A stretch of DNA of 64,000 bases, taken from positions 3,658,001 through 3,722,000 of the forward strand of contig NZ_CP094516.1 in NCBI RefSeq assembly GCF_029909975.1, given 5' to 3'. The notes beneath the pieces were generated by a model. The model saw only the letters and a program-made list of their open reading frames with translations. It ran no database searches and had not been told where the DNA came from. This DNA comes from Bradyrhizobium sp. ISRA430 (GTDB lineage Bacteria > Pseudomonadota > Alphaproteobacteria > Rhizobiales > Xanthobacteraceae). The translations under genes and the position numbers were made by a program. Of this stretch, positions 34,465-43,364 are shown piece after piece (the first letter of the stretch is position 1; the number at the start of each line of letters is the position of its first letter).

Positions 34465-35952
34465 TTACGCCATCGCGGCGCGATGGGACCGTTTGGTCAA
34501 CTCCGCCCAGAGGCAGAAGCGCTCGCCCTGGTTGAGGGGGGCAATATGAAACGACTGGCCGAAGATCGCGAGAGGCTCGCTGCCGGACTCCAACCGCGGC
34601 CAGACTTCCGCGACGTCGGGCCGGCCGGTCGCAACGAAGCGCAGCACGCTCGCCTGAAACCGCACCGCCACCTCGACATCCGCCGGCGTCATCGGCCCGC
34701 CCTTGCGCCGCAGGATCGGGCGATCGATGAAATCAGGCAGATGCGCCCAGAGGCAGGCATTGTCGGCGCCGTGGGTCGGCCCTTGCGACAGAAACGGCTC
34801 CAGCGCCGGACGATGATCGAACCGGCTCAGCCACACCGCACCGCCGACTGCTGCGTGAAGCCGCGCCAGATCGGCCATCGGGCGGTGCCAAAACGCATCC
34901 GACAACAGCGCCTCGTAGGGATCTTCGTCGGCGCGCGCCGTCGCGCGGTAGCAGGCAGCTAAGCGCTCCCAGCCGGCATCGCCGAAGGCGGCGCGCACCT
35001 GCCGCTCGGTGATGCGGATCATCGCGGCCGGCGGGGTGCTCTGCAAAAACATCACCATCTCGTCGCGGCAGGAGCCGAGCCAGAGCGGAATGTCGCGCAA
35101 GGAGCCGTCGGCGAAGACGTCGCGCGGCTCGCGCGGGATCACGGCGCCGTCAAGCACCGGGCCGAACACGGTGCCTGATTCGGTCTCATCCGCGAGCCTC
35201 CGACCGACGCGCTCCACCGCCGCGAAGAGCTGCGGCAACGGCACATCCGCGATCGCTGCGGGATGGTGCGCAAGCTCGAGCTCGGCGAGCACGCGGACGG
35301 CGACCTCGTCGGCATGATCGACGCTCGTGATGTTTCGGCCGGGCGCGCTGAGCGCAAGGGCGCGAATGAACTTGCCCTTGGCTTGCGGCAAGGTTGCCAA
35401 CGCAATCACCATGGACGCGCCGGCCGATTGGCCCGACAGCGTCACCGCGTCCGGATCGCCACCGAAATTCGCGATGTTGGCTCGCACCCAGTCGAGCGCT
35501 AAGAGCGCGTCCGACATCGCGAGATTGTTGGCCTCGTCCAGTCCGTGGCGATGGAGCTGCAGGAAGCCGAGCGGACCGAGTCGGTAGTTGATGGTGACGA
35601 TCACCGCCGGACCGTGCACGGCAAGGAAGGCGCCGTCGTAATCGGCGCCGCCACCGGTGACGAAGGCGCCGCCATGAACGAAGAACAGCACCGGCAACGG
35701 GCGATCGGCGCCTGCCGGCGTCCAGATGTTCAGGCTGAGACAGGACGCCTCGTCAGCATGATCGAGGTGACCGGGCTGCGGCGCGTAGGCGCCGTAGTCC
35801 GTGCAGCGGTGCGGCTCCGTCCAGGCGCGAGGCGGTGCTGCCTTCGCAAAGCGCCGTGCGACCGCGAACGGCACGCCCTTGAAGGCGCGCACGCCAGCCC
35901 GCTCGGTGCCGACAATGAGCCCGCTCGTCGTCGGAACTACGTCGGTCAGCAT
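34465..35952 (-). CDS. Type-B carboxylesterase/lipase
   Basis: 495 residues, no signal peptide, so cytoplasmic. Alpha/beta-hydrolase: EASCLSLNIW, HGG oxyanion motif at 93-95, nucleophile S176 in LSGQSAGAS, acid Glu in CRDEM, C-terminal His region THGADNACLWAHLPDF. Hydrolyses carboxylic esters. It lies 22 bp upstream of the secreted paralogue (now broken) and downstream of an MHS transporter, all on one strand, so an ester-uptake and hydrolysis operon under the divergent TetR regulator is likely. Confidence 0.88.
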   Translation of the reverse strand: MLTDVVPTTSGLIVGTERAGVRAFKGVPFAVARRFAKAAPPRAWTEPHRCTDYGAYAPQPGHLDHADEASCLSLNIWTPAGADRPLPVLFFVHGGAFVTGGGADYDGAFLAVHGPAVIVTINYRLGPLGFLQLHRHGLDEANNLAMSDALLALDWVRANIANFGGDPDAVTLSGQSAGASMVIALATLPQAKGKFIRALALSAPGRNITSVDHADEVAVRVLAELELAHHPAAIADVPLPQLFAAVERVGRRLADETESGTVFGPVLDGAVIPREPRDVFADGSLRDIPLWLGSCRDEMVMFLQSTPPAAMIRITERQVRAAFGDAGWERLAACYRATARADEDPYEALLSDAFWHRPMADLARLHAAVGGAVWLSRFDHRPALEPFLSQGPTHGADNACLWAHLPDFIDRPILRRKGGPMTPADVEVAVRFQASVLRFVATGRPDVAEVWPRLESGSEPLAIFGQSFHIAPLNQGERFCLWAELTKRSHRAAMA

Positions 35953-35976
35953 GCGATCGTCACCCTGTCTTTCGCT

Positions 35977-37317
35977 TCAGCCGCGCGGCTTGCCGAGATC
36001 GGCGATGTCGACGGTGTGGGTTTCGCGCGCGGTCGCCGCGGATGCTGCCGAGATCACGCAGCAGCAGGCGACGAAGATCGCGACGGGGATCCAGCCATTG
36101 GGCCCCTCACCGACCAGGCTCGCGCTCACCAGCGGCGTGAAGCCGGCGGCGAGGAAGCCGAGCTGGGTGCCGATCGCGGTGCCGGAGTAGCGCACGCGCG
36201 CCTCGAACATCTCGGCATAGAAGGACGGCCAGATCGCGTTCGGCGCGGCGTAGATGATGCCGGACAGGATCATCGCGGCGGCGAAGATCGCGAGCGTATT
36301 CCCCGAGGTCACCGCGATGAAGTACGGGAACACCAGCACTGCGCAGCCGAGCACGCCGCCGATGAACACCGGCTTGCGGCCGATACGGTCGGCCAGCAGC
36401 GCCCATAGCGGCTGGGTGATCAGCGCGGTGACGTTGCCGAGCACGCCGGCCCACAGCATGGTCGGACGCGCCACGCCGAATTTGCTCGTTGCGTAGCCGA
36501 GTGCGAACACGGCGGTCATGGTGCTCACGGTGGCGATCAGCGCGCAGACGATCACGCGCAGCACATCCGACCAGTAGTCGCGCAAAAGGGCGACCACCGG
36601 GAAACGGGCGACCTTTGCCTTGTCCTTGATCGCGTTGAAGACAGGCGTTTCGGGCATGGTCCGGCGCACGAGATAGGCGACCAGCAGCACGAGCGCCGAG
36701 AGCAGGAACGGAATGCGCCAGCCCCAGCTCAAGAGCTGGTCCTCCGGCAGTCTCGACACCGGGATGAACACCAGCGTCGCCAAGATCGCGCCGGCCTGCG
36801 TGCCGCTGAGCGTCCAGCTCGTGAAGAAGGCGCGGTTGGAGTTGGCGGAGTGCTCCAGCGTCAGCGAGTTCGCCCCGCTCTGCTCGCCGGCCGCCGACAG
36901 CCCCTGCAAGAGGCGGAGCAGCGTCAGGATGATCGGCGCGGCGTTGCCGATCGCTTTGGCGTCCGGCAACAGGCCGATGGCGAGCGTCGAGCCGCCCATC
37001 AGGACGAGCGTGAATAGCAGGACCGTCTTGCGGCCGATGCGGTCGCCGAAATGACCGAGGATGATGGCGCCGACCGGCCGGGCAATGTAGCCGATGCCGA
37101 AGGAGAGCAGCGCGAGCAGCGTTGCGGTCGAGGGATTGACATTGGCGAAGAACACTTTTGGAAAGATCAGCGCGGCCGCGGTGCCGTAGATGAAGAAGTC
37201 GTAGTATTCGAGCATGCTGCCGACGAAGCTGACAAGCGCGGCGCGCTTCGGCAGCTTGTTCTCGGTGGCCTCAGTCGCGGATGGCGCGTGCAGCGACGCG
37301 GTTGACGTCAACGTCAT
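35977..37317 (-). CDS. MFS transporter, MHS family
   Basis: 446 residues, 12 spans. LEYYDFFIYGTAAALIFPKV at TM1, GHFGDRIGRK, and LQGLSAAGEQSGAN in TM4 mark an MHS-type proton symporter. GGGAGGAG precedes ATG. First gene of the leftward unit with two esterases, 24 bp gap to the next gene. Probably imports the carboxylic acid or ester used by them. Confidence 0.86.
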   Translation of the reverse strand: MTLTSTASLHAPSATEATENKLPKRAALVSFVGSMLEYYDFFIYGTAAALIFPKVFFANVNPSTATLLALLSFGIGYIARPVGAIILGHFGDRIGRKTVLLFTLVLMGGSTLAIGLLPDAKAIGNAAPIILTLLRLLQGLSAAGEQSGANSLTLEHSANSNRAFFTSWTLSGTQAGAILATLVFIPVSRLPEDQLLSWGWRIPFLLSALVLLVAYLVRRTMPETPVFNAIKDKAKVARFPVVALLRDYWSDVLRVIVCALIATVSTMTAVFALGYATSKFGVARPTMLWAGVLGNVTALITQPLWALLADRIGRKPVFIGGVLGCAVLVFPYFIAVTSGNTLAIFAAAMILSGIIYAAPNAIWPSFYAEMFEARVRYSGTAIGTQLGFLAAGFTPLVSASLVGEGPNGWIPVAIFVACCCVISAASAATARETHTVDIADLGKPRG

Positions 37318-37420
37318 GAAATCTCCTCCCCAATCACAGCGCTTGCTGCGGCTCGCGTCCGGCAGGTCGTCCGCCTCGCGCGTTTTATGGTTCTAGTTGC
37401 CGCAACCTCGATTTGGGACG

Positions 37421-37444
37421 ATAATGTACGAACTAGTACGTTTA
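37421..37444. promoter_or_regulatory. Imperfect palindrome, candidate TetR operator
   Basis: ATAATGTACG AACTA GTACGTTTAT: near-symmetric arms (ATAA...TTAT, GTAC...GTAC) centred about 100 bp from both divergent genes (MHS transporter and TetR). Size and position fit a TetR-family operator. Confidence 0.5.
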
Positions 37445-37531
37445 TGCAAGATCGTGCCGAAGCGACGTCTCGACAGGCGAAATTTGCCTTCACGTTCAAG
37501 GTGATCCATAGGACTGGCGGGAGAAACAGTG

Positions 37532-38182
37532 ATGCTCGAGCGCATGCCGCCCCCACCCAAGCGCACCAACGACCCCGAGCGCACCAAGCGCGACATCCTC
37601 GAAGTGGCGACGGAGGAATTCGCCCGCGAGGGCTATTCCGGCGCCCGCGTCGATGCGATCGCGGCGCGAACCCGCACCTCCAAGCGGATGATCTATTACT
37701 ATTTCGGCGGCAAGGAGCAGCTCTACCTCGCGGTGCTGGCGGAGGCCTATCGCAGCATCCGCGCGCTGGAGGATCAGCTCGACATCGCGCGCTGCGACGC
37801 TCGCGAGGGACTGCGCCGGCTGATCGAGGCGACCTTCGACCACGACGAGCGCAATCCGAACTTCATCCGCCTCGTCAGCATCGAGAACATTCACTACGGC
37901 AAGCACCTCAAGCAGACGCCGCAACTGCGCCAGCTCAACGCCAGCGTGATCGCAACGCTCAGTGGCATCCTCGCGCGCGGCCGTGCGGAAGGCGTGTTTC
38001 GCGACGACGTCGACGCCATCGACCTGCATCAAGCCATCAGCTCCTACTGCTTCTTCCGCGTCGCCAATCGCCACACCTTCGGCGCGCTGTTCGACCGCGA
38101 CCTCAGCGACCCGAAGGTGCTGGCGAAGAGCCGGCAGCAGATCGTGGAGATGATATTGGCCTGGCTGGCGGTGGGCAAGTGA
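37532..38182 (+). CDS. TetR/AcrR-family transcriptional regulator
   Basis: 216 residues from ATG 37532 (GGGAG about 8 nt upstream; GTG 37529 also in frame). HTH at about 15-60 (RDILEVATEEFAREGYSGAR, ARTRTSKRMIYYYFGGKEQL), helical ligand domain after 70 (TetR_C). Divergent from the MHS transporter/esterase unit and very likely its repressor. Confidence 0.88.
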   Translation: MLERMPPPPKRTNDPERTKRDILEVATEEFAREGYSGARVDAIAARTRTSKRMIYYYFGGKEQLYLAVLAEAYRSIRALEDQLDIARCDAREGLRRLIEATFDHDERNPNFIRLVSIENIHYGKHLKQTPQLRQLNASVIATLSGILARGRAEGVFRDDVDAIDLHQAISSYCFFRVANRHTFGALFDRDLSDPKVLAKSRQQIVEMILAWLAVGK

Positions 38183-38530
38183 GGGAAGCAGTCAGGCGGA
38201 CGAAACCGTTCGGCACACACCGCTGTCATGCCCCGGCTTGACCGGGGCATCCAGTACGCCGCAGCTTCTCCGTATCCTCGCGCTGCCTCTCGAATACTGG
38301 ATCGCCCGCCTTCGCGGGCGATGACACCAGAGTACGGAATGCTCGTGCCGCAAGCTCGTCATTGCGAGCGCCGCAAAGCGTCGAGTCCGCTCGTTGACGC
38401 GCCCGTTTCGCTGATTTTCCCGTCCCGTCAATGCCTTACGCCGCGCAAGGTCTCCTTGCCCGCGGACAGTGGTTCTACTTTGCATGGGGTTGTTTTCGCA
38501 TTTTCGGTTGGAGGCCCCCGATGGGCGCCC
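38183..38530. other. Intergenic region with repeat family A copy 2
   Basis: About 350 bp between the convergent tetR and ABC permease genes. Besides the repeat at 38225-38328 it has GTCATTGCGAGCGCCGCAAAG near 38359, a fragment resembling another common dispersed repeat. No gene seen. Confidence 0.6.
38225..38328. repeat. Palindromic intergenic repeat, copy 2 (family A)
   Basis: GTCATGCCCCGGC, GGGGCATCCAGTACGCC, AATACTGGATCGCCCGCC, GGGCGATGACACC: same ends and length as the copy at 15377-15480, different centre. Conserved ends with variable middle indicate a dispersed family. Confidence 0.85.
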
Positions 38531-39313
38531 TCACCCGCTCTTGCGCTGCCTTGCGCTCGCCAGCAGCACCAGCATGAACGAGGCTGCCGTCATCAGCGTC
38601 GAGATCGCGGCAATGGTCGGATCGATCTCGTCGCGGAGCGCGGTGAACATGCGCTTCGTCAGCGGCTGGTACTGACCGCCGGAGATGAACAGCGCGACGA
38701 TGGTCTCGTCCATCGCCGAGATGAAGGCGAAGATGCCGCCGGCGACCACGCTGGACTTGATCTGCGGCAGCGTCACCGCGAAGAAGCTGCGCAGGCGGTT
38801 CATGCCGAGGCTGCGCGCCACCATCTCCTGCGCCGGATCGAAGCTCTGCAGCCCCGCAAGCACCGAAATGACCACGTAAGGCAGGCCCAGCATCACATTG
38901 GCGAGCAAGAGGCCGGGCATCGTCGCGACCAGGCCGACCCTGGCATAGACGAAGAAGATGCCGACGGCTGTGATGATGATCGGCACCACCAGCGGCAACA
39001 GCAGCATCATGTGGATCAGGCGCATGATGCGCAGCTTCGACTGGCTGATGGCATAAGCGGCGGCGACGCCAAGCGGCGTCGCGATCAGGACGGTGAGAAG
39101 CGCGAGCGTGAGTGTCACCCGCGTCGCCTGCATCCAGGCAGGGTTTGCGAAATACTGCTGGTACCAGCGCAGCGAGAGAGACGGCGGCGGGAAGGTCAGG
39201 AAGCGCGCGCTGGAGAACGAGATCGGCACGATGATCACGACCGGCAGGATCAGATAGACCAGCACAAGGGCGCTGATCACGTACAGGGCGATCCGGGCGG
39301 GCGAACGTCGCAT
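38531..39313 (-). CDS. ABC transporter permease, spermidine/putrescine (PotC) type
   Basis: 260 residues from ATG 39313, which overlaps the stop of the upstream permease by 1 bp (TGATG). Six spans; EAA-type loop ARSLGMNRLRSFFAVTLPQI. With its partner it forms the membrane channel of a PotABCD-like importer. Last gene of the operon. Confidence 0.9.
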   Translation of the reverse strand: MRRSPARIALYVISALVLVYLILPVVIIVPISFSSARFLTFPPPSLSLRWYQQYFANPAWMQATRVTLTLALLTVLIATPLGVAAAYAISQSKLRIMRLIHMMLLLPLVVPIIITAVGIFFVYARVGLVATMPGLLLANVMLGLPYVVISVLAGLQSFDPAQEMVARSLGMNRLRSFFAVTLPQIKSSVVAGGIFAFISAMDETIVALFISGGQYQPLTKRMFTALRDEIDPTIAAISTLMTAASFMLVLLASARQRKSG

Positions 39314-40182
39314 CACTTCTGCCCCAGCACGCGATCGAGCGAGATGAAACGGCTTACGACGAAGAAGATCAGGAGCACGCCGACGAGAAGCACGACGGCG
39401 ACCGCGCTCGCCGCGCCGAACTGATTGTAGAGTTCGACATTGCGGCTCACCAGCATCGACACCATCACGGTGCGGCCGCCGCCGAGCAGCTCGGGCGTGA
39501 TGTAGAAGCCGAGGCAAAGCACGAACACCATGGTCGAACCGGCGAGCACGCCCGGCAGCGACAGCGGCAGGAAGACGCGAAGGAAGGTCAGCGCGGGACT
39601 CGCACCCAGGCTGGCGCCGGCCAGCATCAGATCGTTCGGGATCTTCTGCATGGTGGCGTAGAGCGGCAGCACCATGAAGGGCAGCAGGATGTGCACGGTC
39701 GCGACCCCCGTGCCGAAGGTGTTGTGGACGAGCGCAAGCGGTTCGCCGATCACATCGAGGTAGCGCAGGAACTGGTTGATCACACCTGTGCGCTGAAGTA
39801 GCGCGAGCCAGGCATAGGCGCGGACCAGCACGCTGGTCCAGAACGGCAGCACCACGAGCGCGAGGATGACGATGCTCCACCCTTTCGGCACGGCATTGGC
39901 GAGATATGCGACGGGATAGCCGAGCAGCAGCGCGAGCACGGTAACGGAGAGGCTGATCTCGAAGGTCAGCGCGAAGCTGCGCCAGTAGACGTCTTCGGTG
40001 AAGATGCGCCGGTAGTGTTCCAGCGTGAAGCCATCATGGTAGACCGACTGCCAGGCGAGCCAGCCCACCGGCAGGACGATGAGCAGGAGGATCACGAGCA
40101 GCGCCGGCGACACCAGGGCCAGCATCAGGCCGTGCTCGCGGCGCTGATGCTTTTGGGCGGGAGGTGGCACGAATGTCGTCAA
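39313..40182 (-). CDS. ABC transporter permease, spermidine/putrescine (PotB) type
   Basis: 289 residues if started at TTG 40182; GTG 40170 is possible. Six spans with EAA loop AGASLGASPALTFLRVFLPL. Spacing of 16 bp from the binding-protein gene and coupling with the second permease show one operon. Confidence 0.88.
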   Translation of the reverse strand: MTTFVPPPAQKHQRREHGLMLALVSPALLVILLLIVLPVGWLAWQSVYHDGFTLEHYRRIFTEDVYWRSFALTFEISLSVTVLALLLGYPVAYLANAVPKGWSIVILALVVLPFWTSVLVRAYAWLALLQRTGVINQFLRYLDVIGEPLALVHNTFGTGVATVHILLPFMVLPLYATMQKIPNDLMLAGASLGASPALTFLRVFLPLSLPGVLAGSTMVFVLCLGFYITPELLGGGRTVMVSMLVSRNVELYNQFGAASAVAVVLLVGVLLIFFVVSRFISLDRVLGQK

Positions 40183-40198
40183 CGCTGCCTCGCTCGTC

Positions 40199-41260
40199 TC
40201 ACTTCTGCATGAAGGACGCCCAGCGCTTCTCGGCCGCCTCGCCCGCCGGCGACGACCACCAGGCGTAGGACATCAGCGCCTGCTTGACCGCATTGGCCGG
40301 TTCGCTCGGCAATTGCGCGGCGCGCTCCGGCTTGATCACGCCGGTCCCGAACGCCTTGGGATTGCCGGGACCGTAGTCGATGTTGAGCGGCAGATTGGCC
40401 TGGTGCACGGGGTCGACCGCCTCGTTGAGGAACTTCACCGCTGTATCGAGGTTCGGCGCGCCCTTGAGGATGCACAGCGAGGTGCTCTGCAGGATGCCCT
40501 GATTATACGTGAAGGACACTTTCGCGCCCTCCTTGGCGACGGCGCTGACGCGGCCATTCCAGGCCATCTCCATGTCGACCTCGCCGTCGTTGAGAAGCTG
40601 TGCCGATTGCGCGCCGGAAGTCCACCACACCGTGATGTGCGGCTTGATCTCCTCGAGCTTCTTGAAGGCACGGTCGACGTCGAGCGGATAGAGCTTGTCG
40701 GGCGCGACGCCATCGGCCATCAGCGCCGCTTCGAGCGTAGCGATCGGGTGGTTGCGCAGCGCGCGGCGGCCGGGGAACCTCTTGACGTCCCAGAAATCGG
40801 CCCAGCTATTCGGCGCGTCCTTCGGGAACGTCTTCTGGCTGTAAGCAAGCACGCTGGAATAGAACTCGTAGGAGATCGAATAGGGGCTGCGATAGGCCTC
40901 CGGCATCGCCGCGGCATTGGGGATCTTCGAGAAGTCGAGCTTCTCGATCAGCCCCTGCTCGCCGCCACGCAGGCAATAGCCGGTCGGTGTGTCCACCACA
41001 TCCCAGATCGGCTTGCCGCTACCGACCTGGGTCTTGATCGCAGGCCAGGCGTCGGGAACGGAGTCCTGGTTGATGGTGATGCCGAGCTTCTTGGCGGAGG
41101 GATCGAGGATTGCCACCGTCTGCGCCTGCTGATAGGCGCCGCCTTGCGAGACGAAGGTGATCTGCTCGGCGGCCCTCGCCGCGGTGCCGGTCAGCGCAAT
41201 CGCGCCGAGAGAAGCGCCCAACAGGGCGTACCCAAGTCTGGCGTCCATTTTCGTTTTCAT
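40199..41260 (-). CDS. ABC transporter substrate-binding protein, PotD/opine type
   Basis: ATG 41260 has a strong GGAGGAGG; 353 residues. Signal peptide 1-28 (ends ARAAE). Solute-binding family typical of spermidine/putrescine or opine importers (ITFVSQGGAYQQAQ, SWADFWDVKRFPGRRAL, WNGRVSAVAKEGA). Binds a small cationic or amine compound in the periplasm. Its neighbour PuuB-like oxidase suggests a polyamine or related amine. Confidence 0.88.
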   Translation of the reverse strand: MKTKMDARLGYALLGASLGAIALTGTAARAAEQITFVSQGGAYQQAQTVAILDPSAKKLGITINQDSVPDAWPAIKTQVGSGKPIWDVVDTPTGYCLRGGEQGLIEKLDFSKIPNAAAMPEAYRSPYSISYEFYSSVLAYSQKTFPKDAPNSWADFWDVKRFPGRRALRNHPIATLEAALMADGVAPDKLYPLDVDRAFKKLEEIKPHITVWWTSGAQSAQLLNDGEVDMEMAWNGRVSAVAKEGAKVSFTYNQGILQSTSLCILKGAPNLDTAVKFLNEAVDPVHQANLPLNIDYGPGNPKAFGTGVIKPERAAQLPSEPANAVKQALMSYAWWSSPAGEAAEKRWASFMQK

Positions 41261-41289
41261 CCTCGCCTCCTCCATCACCAAACGGGATC

Positions 41290-42597
41290 TCATTGTCCGA
41301 TTGCATCCAGGAACTGGTACCAGCCGGCGACCATCCGAACGGCCGGCTCGCGCAGCGGATAGAACGGAATGGGCCTGAGCCAGCGCGCATCGAGCAGCCC
41401 GACGTCAGGCCTCTCGCCGCGGACGAAGGCGGCGAGATAGCGTCCCATCAGGCTCGACATTGCCACGCCCGCGCCGTTGTAGCCCATCGAGAACAGCGTA
41501 CGATCGTCGAGCCGGCCGATATGCGGCACGGAGTCCAGCGTCATGCCGACGAGGCCCGACCATCTGAATGCCAGCGGTACATCGGCCAGATCGGGAAAGA
41601 TGCCGACCATCGCCCTGCGCAAGGCGTCGAAAGCGGGTTCGGAGTCGTGCTTGCCGAAGGCGCCGCGGCCGCCGAAGACGACGCGGTTGTCGACCATGCG
41701 GAACCAGCGCATCATGCGCTTGGTCTCGGTGTATGTGCGCCCCGTCGGCATCAGACGCCCGGCGAGATTGCGCGGCAGCTCGTCGGTCGCGATGATGGCG
41801 CTGCGAAACGGGATTAGCGTGCGCTGCATGTGCGCCGTCGCATCCGTCAGGTCGGAATAGCTGTTGGTGGCGATGATCGCTTGCTTCGCTCGCACCGCGC
41901 CTTGCGGCGTCTCGGCGACGACACCGTCCTGCTCGCGCCGCAGCCTTACGACCGGAGTTTGCTGGAAGATCGCGACACCGCGGCGTGCGACGCCGTCGGC
42001 GAGGCCGCGCACATAGTTCAGCGGATGAATGCCGCCGGAGCCGGGATTGAGGACGCCGCCGACGAAGATATCGGAACCTGTCTCGTCGCGCACTTCGCGC
42101 TTGTCGAGGATGCGGACCTCCGCATCACCCATCTCGCGCTTCATCCAGTCGGCTTCGTCGATCGCGGCTTTCAGCGTCGTCTCGTTATGCGCGGCCTTGA
42201 CCTGGCCGGTGCGCGTCAATGCCGCGCTGGTGATGCCGAACTCCGACACCAGCTCCTCGACGAGATCGGTCGATTCATGCGCGATCTCATACATACGCCG
42301 CGCCATGGCGCGGCCATGAGCGGCGTCGATCTGGCGGAACGACAGGCGGAACTTTGCGGTGATCACCCCGCCATTGCGTCCGCTCGCACCCCAGCCGGGA
42401 CGGTTGGCCTCGAGCACGACCGGCGCGAGGCCGCTTCTGGCGATGTGGTGCGCAGCGGACAGGCCGGTATAGCCCGCGCCGACGATCACCACATCCGCCT
42501 GACGCTCGCCCGACAGGACCGGAAAGTCGCGCGCCGGCCCAGCCGTGGCGGCCCACAGCGAGTTGGCAAATGGTAGCGCGCTCCAGTTCCGCGTCAT
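41290..42597 (-). CDS. FAD-dependent amine oxidoreductase, PuuB-like (gamma-glutamylputrescine oxidase family)
   Basis: 435 residues from ATG 42597; GTG 42609 is an alternative. DAO fold: VVIVGAGYTGLSAAHHIARS FAD motif, GASGRNGGVITAKFR (flavin contact), late motif SMGYNGAGVAMSSLMGRYLA. Such enzymes oxidise a secondary or primary amine to an aldehyde/imine. Within an ABC operon for cationic solutes, it probably starts catabolism of the imported amine. Confidence 0.85.
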   Translation of the reverse strand: MTRNWSALPFANSLWAATAGPARDFPVLSGERQADVVIVGAGYTGLSAAHHIARSGLAPVVLEANRPGWGASGRNGGVITAKFRLSFRQIDAAHGRAMARRMYEIAHESTDLVEELVSEFGITSAALTRTGQVKAAHNETTLKAAIDEADWMKREMGDAEVRILDKREVRDETGSDIFVGGVLNPGSGGIHPLNYVRGLADGVARRGVAIFQQTPVVRLRREQDGVVAETPQGAVRAKQAIIATNSYSDLTDATAHMQRTLIPFRSAIIATDELPRNLAGRLMPTGRTYTETKRMMRWFRMVDNRVVFGGRGAFGKHDSEPAFDALRRAMVGIFPDLADVPLAFRWSGLVGMTLDSVPHIGRLDDRTLFSMGYNGAGVAMSSLMGRYLAAFVRGERPDVGLLDARWLRPIPFYPLREPAVRMVAGWYQFLDAIGQ

Positions 42598-42612
42598 GCC
42601 CGCGCTCACCAG

Positions 42613-43329
42613 TTACGCCGCTGGGCCGATCGCCGCGTCGGCGAGAGCGCTCAAGGTCGGAAAGTGAAAGTCCGGCTTGGTCAGCGTCTCGACGGCGGGC
42701 GTGCCACCGAAACCGGCCATGCCCTGGCGCCGCTCGATCCAGCACACCTTGTAGCCGAGTTTCCGCGCGATCCCGATGTCGTGATACTGGCTCTGCGCGA
42801 CGTGCAGGATATCGGACTGCTTGTAGCCGAAGGCCGACTGGCGGCCCTTGTTGTAGGCGAAGAACTCCGGATTTGGTTTTGCAACTCCGGTGTCGTCGGC
42901 GCACACCGTGTCGTCGAAGGGATTGCCGAGCGCGTGGGCATAGCAGGACAGCGCGACACGGTCGGCGTTGGTCATCGCGACCAGGCGGAACTTCGTGCGC
43001 AAGCGCTTCAGCGCCTCGACGGAATCGGCAAACGGTGCCCAGCGCAGCACGGCGAGCTGGAAAGCGTCGCACGACGCGTCGTCAGCGGGCAGCCCGAGCT
43101 CCTTGGCGAGATGGCGATAGACGTGGAACATCACCTCGCTCGAGCGCTCATAGTGCTTGTCGCGACCGCGCTTGTAGGACTCGAAGATTTGGTCGTCGCT
43201 GAGCTCGGCCGGTGACCTGCCCGAGATCCTGCGCACAGCGGAAAGCACGCCGGTCTCGAAATCGATGAGGGTGCCGACCACATCGAAGGTGAGGACCTTG
43301 AAGTTGCTGAACGAGGCTGCTGTCGACAT
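42613..43329 (-). CDS. Haloacid dehalogenase type II-like HAD hydrolase
   Basis: Start ATG 43329 (GAGAAGAAG upstream), 238 residues; TTG 43356 is less likely. HAD motif I FDVVGTLIDFE supplies the nucleophilic Asp, motif II MTNADR, motif III/IV region ADDTGVAKPNPEFF. Resembles L-2-haloacid dehalogenase-like proteins, which often act on other phosphorylated or halogenated small molecules. Second gene of the operon after the ATPase; its role in amine use is unclear. Confidence 0.8.
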   Translation of the reverse strand: MSTAASFSNFKVLTFDVVGTLIDFETGVLSAVRRISGRSPAELSDDQIFESYKRGRDKHYERSSEVMFHVYRHLAKELGLPADDASCDAFQLAVLRWAPFADSVEALKRLRTKFRLVAMTNADRVALSCYAHALGNPFDDTVCADDTGVAKPNPEFFAYNKGRQSAFGYKQSDILHVAQSQYHDIGIARKLGYKVCWIERRQGMAGFGGTPAVETLTKPDFHFPTLSALADAAIGPAA

Positions 43330-43364
43330 TTTGGCTTCTTCTCTCGGGTTGGACAAGGCGGGGA

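Noticed and set aside
39314..39880. Extension upstream of the second ABC permease
   Set aside because: Shadow of the first permease; ATG 39313 in the TGATG junction is the natural start.
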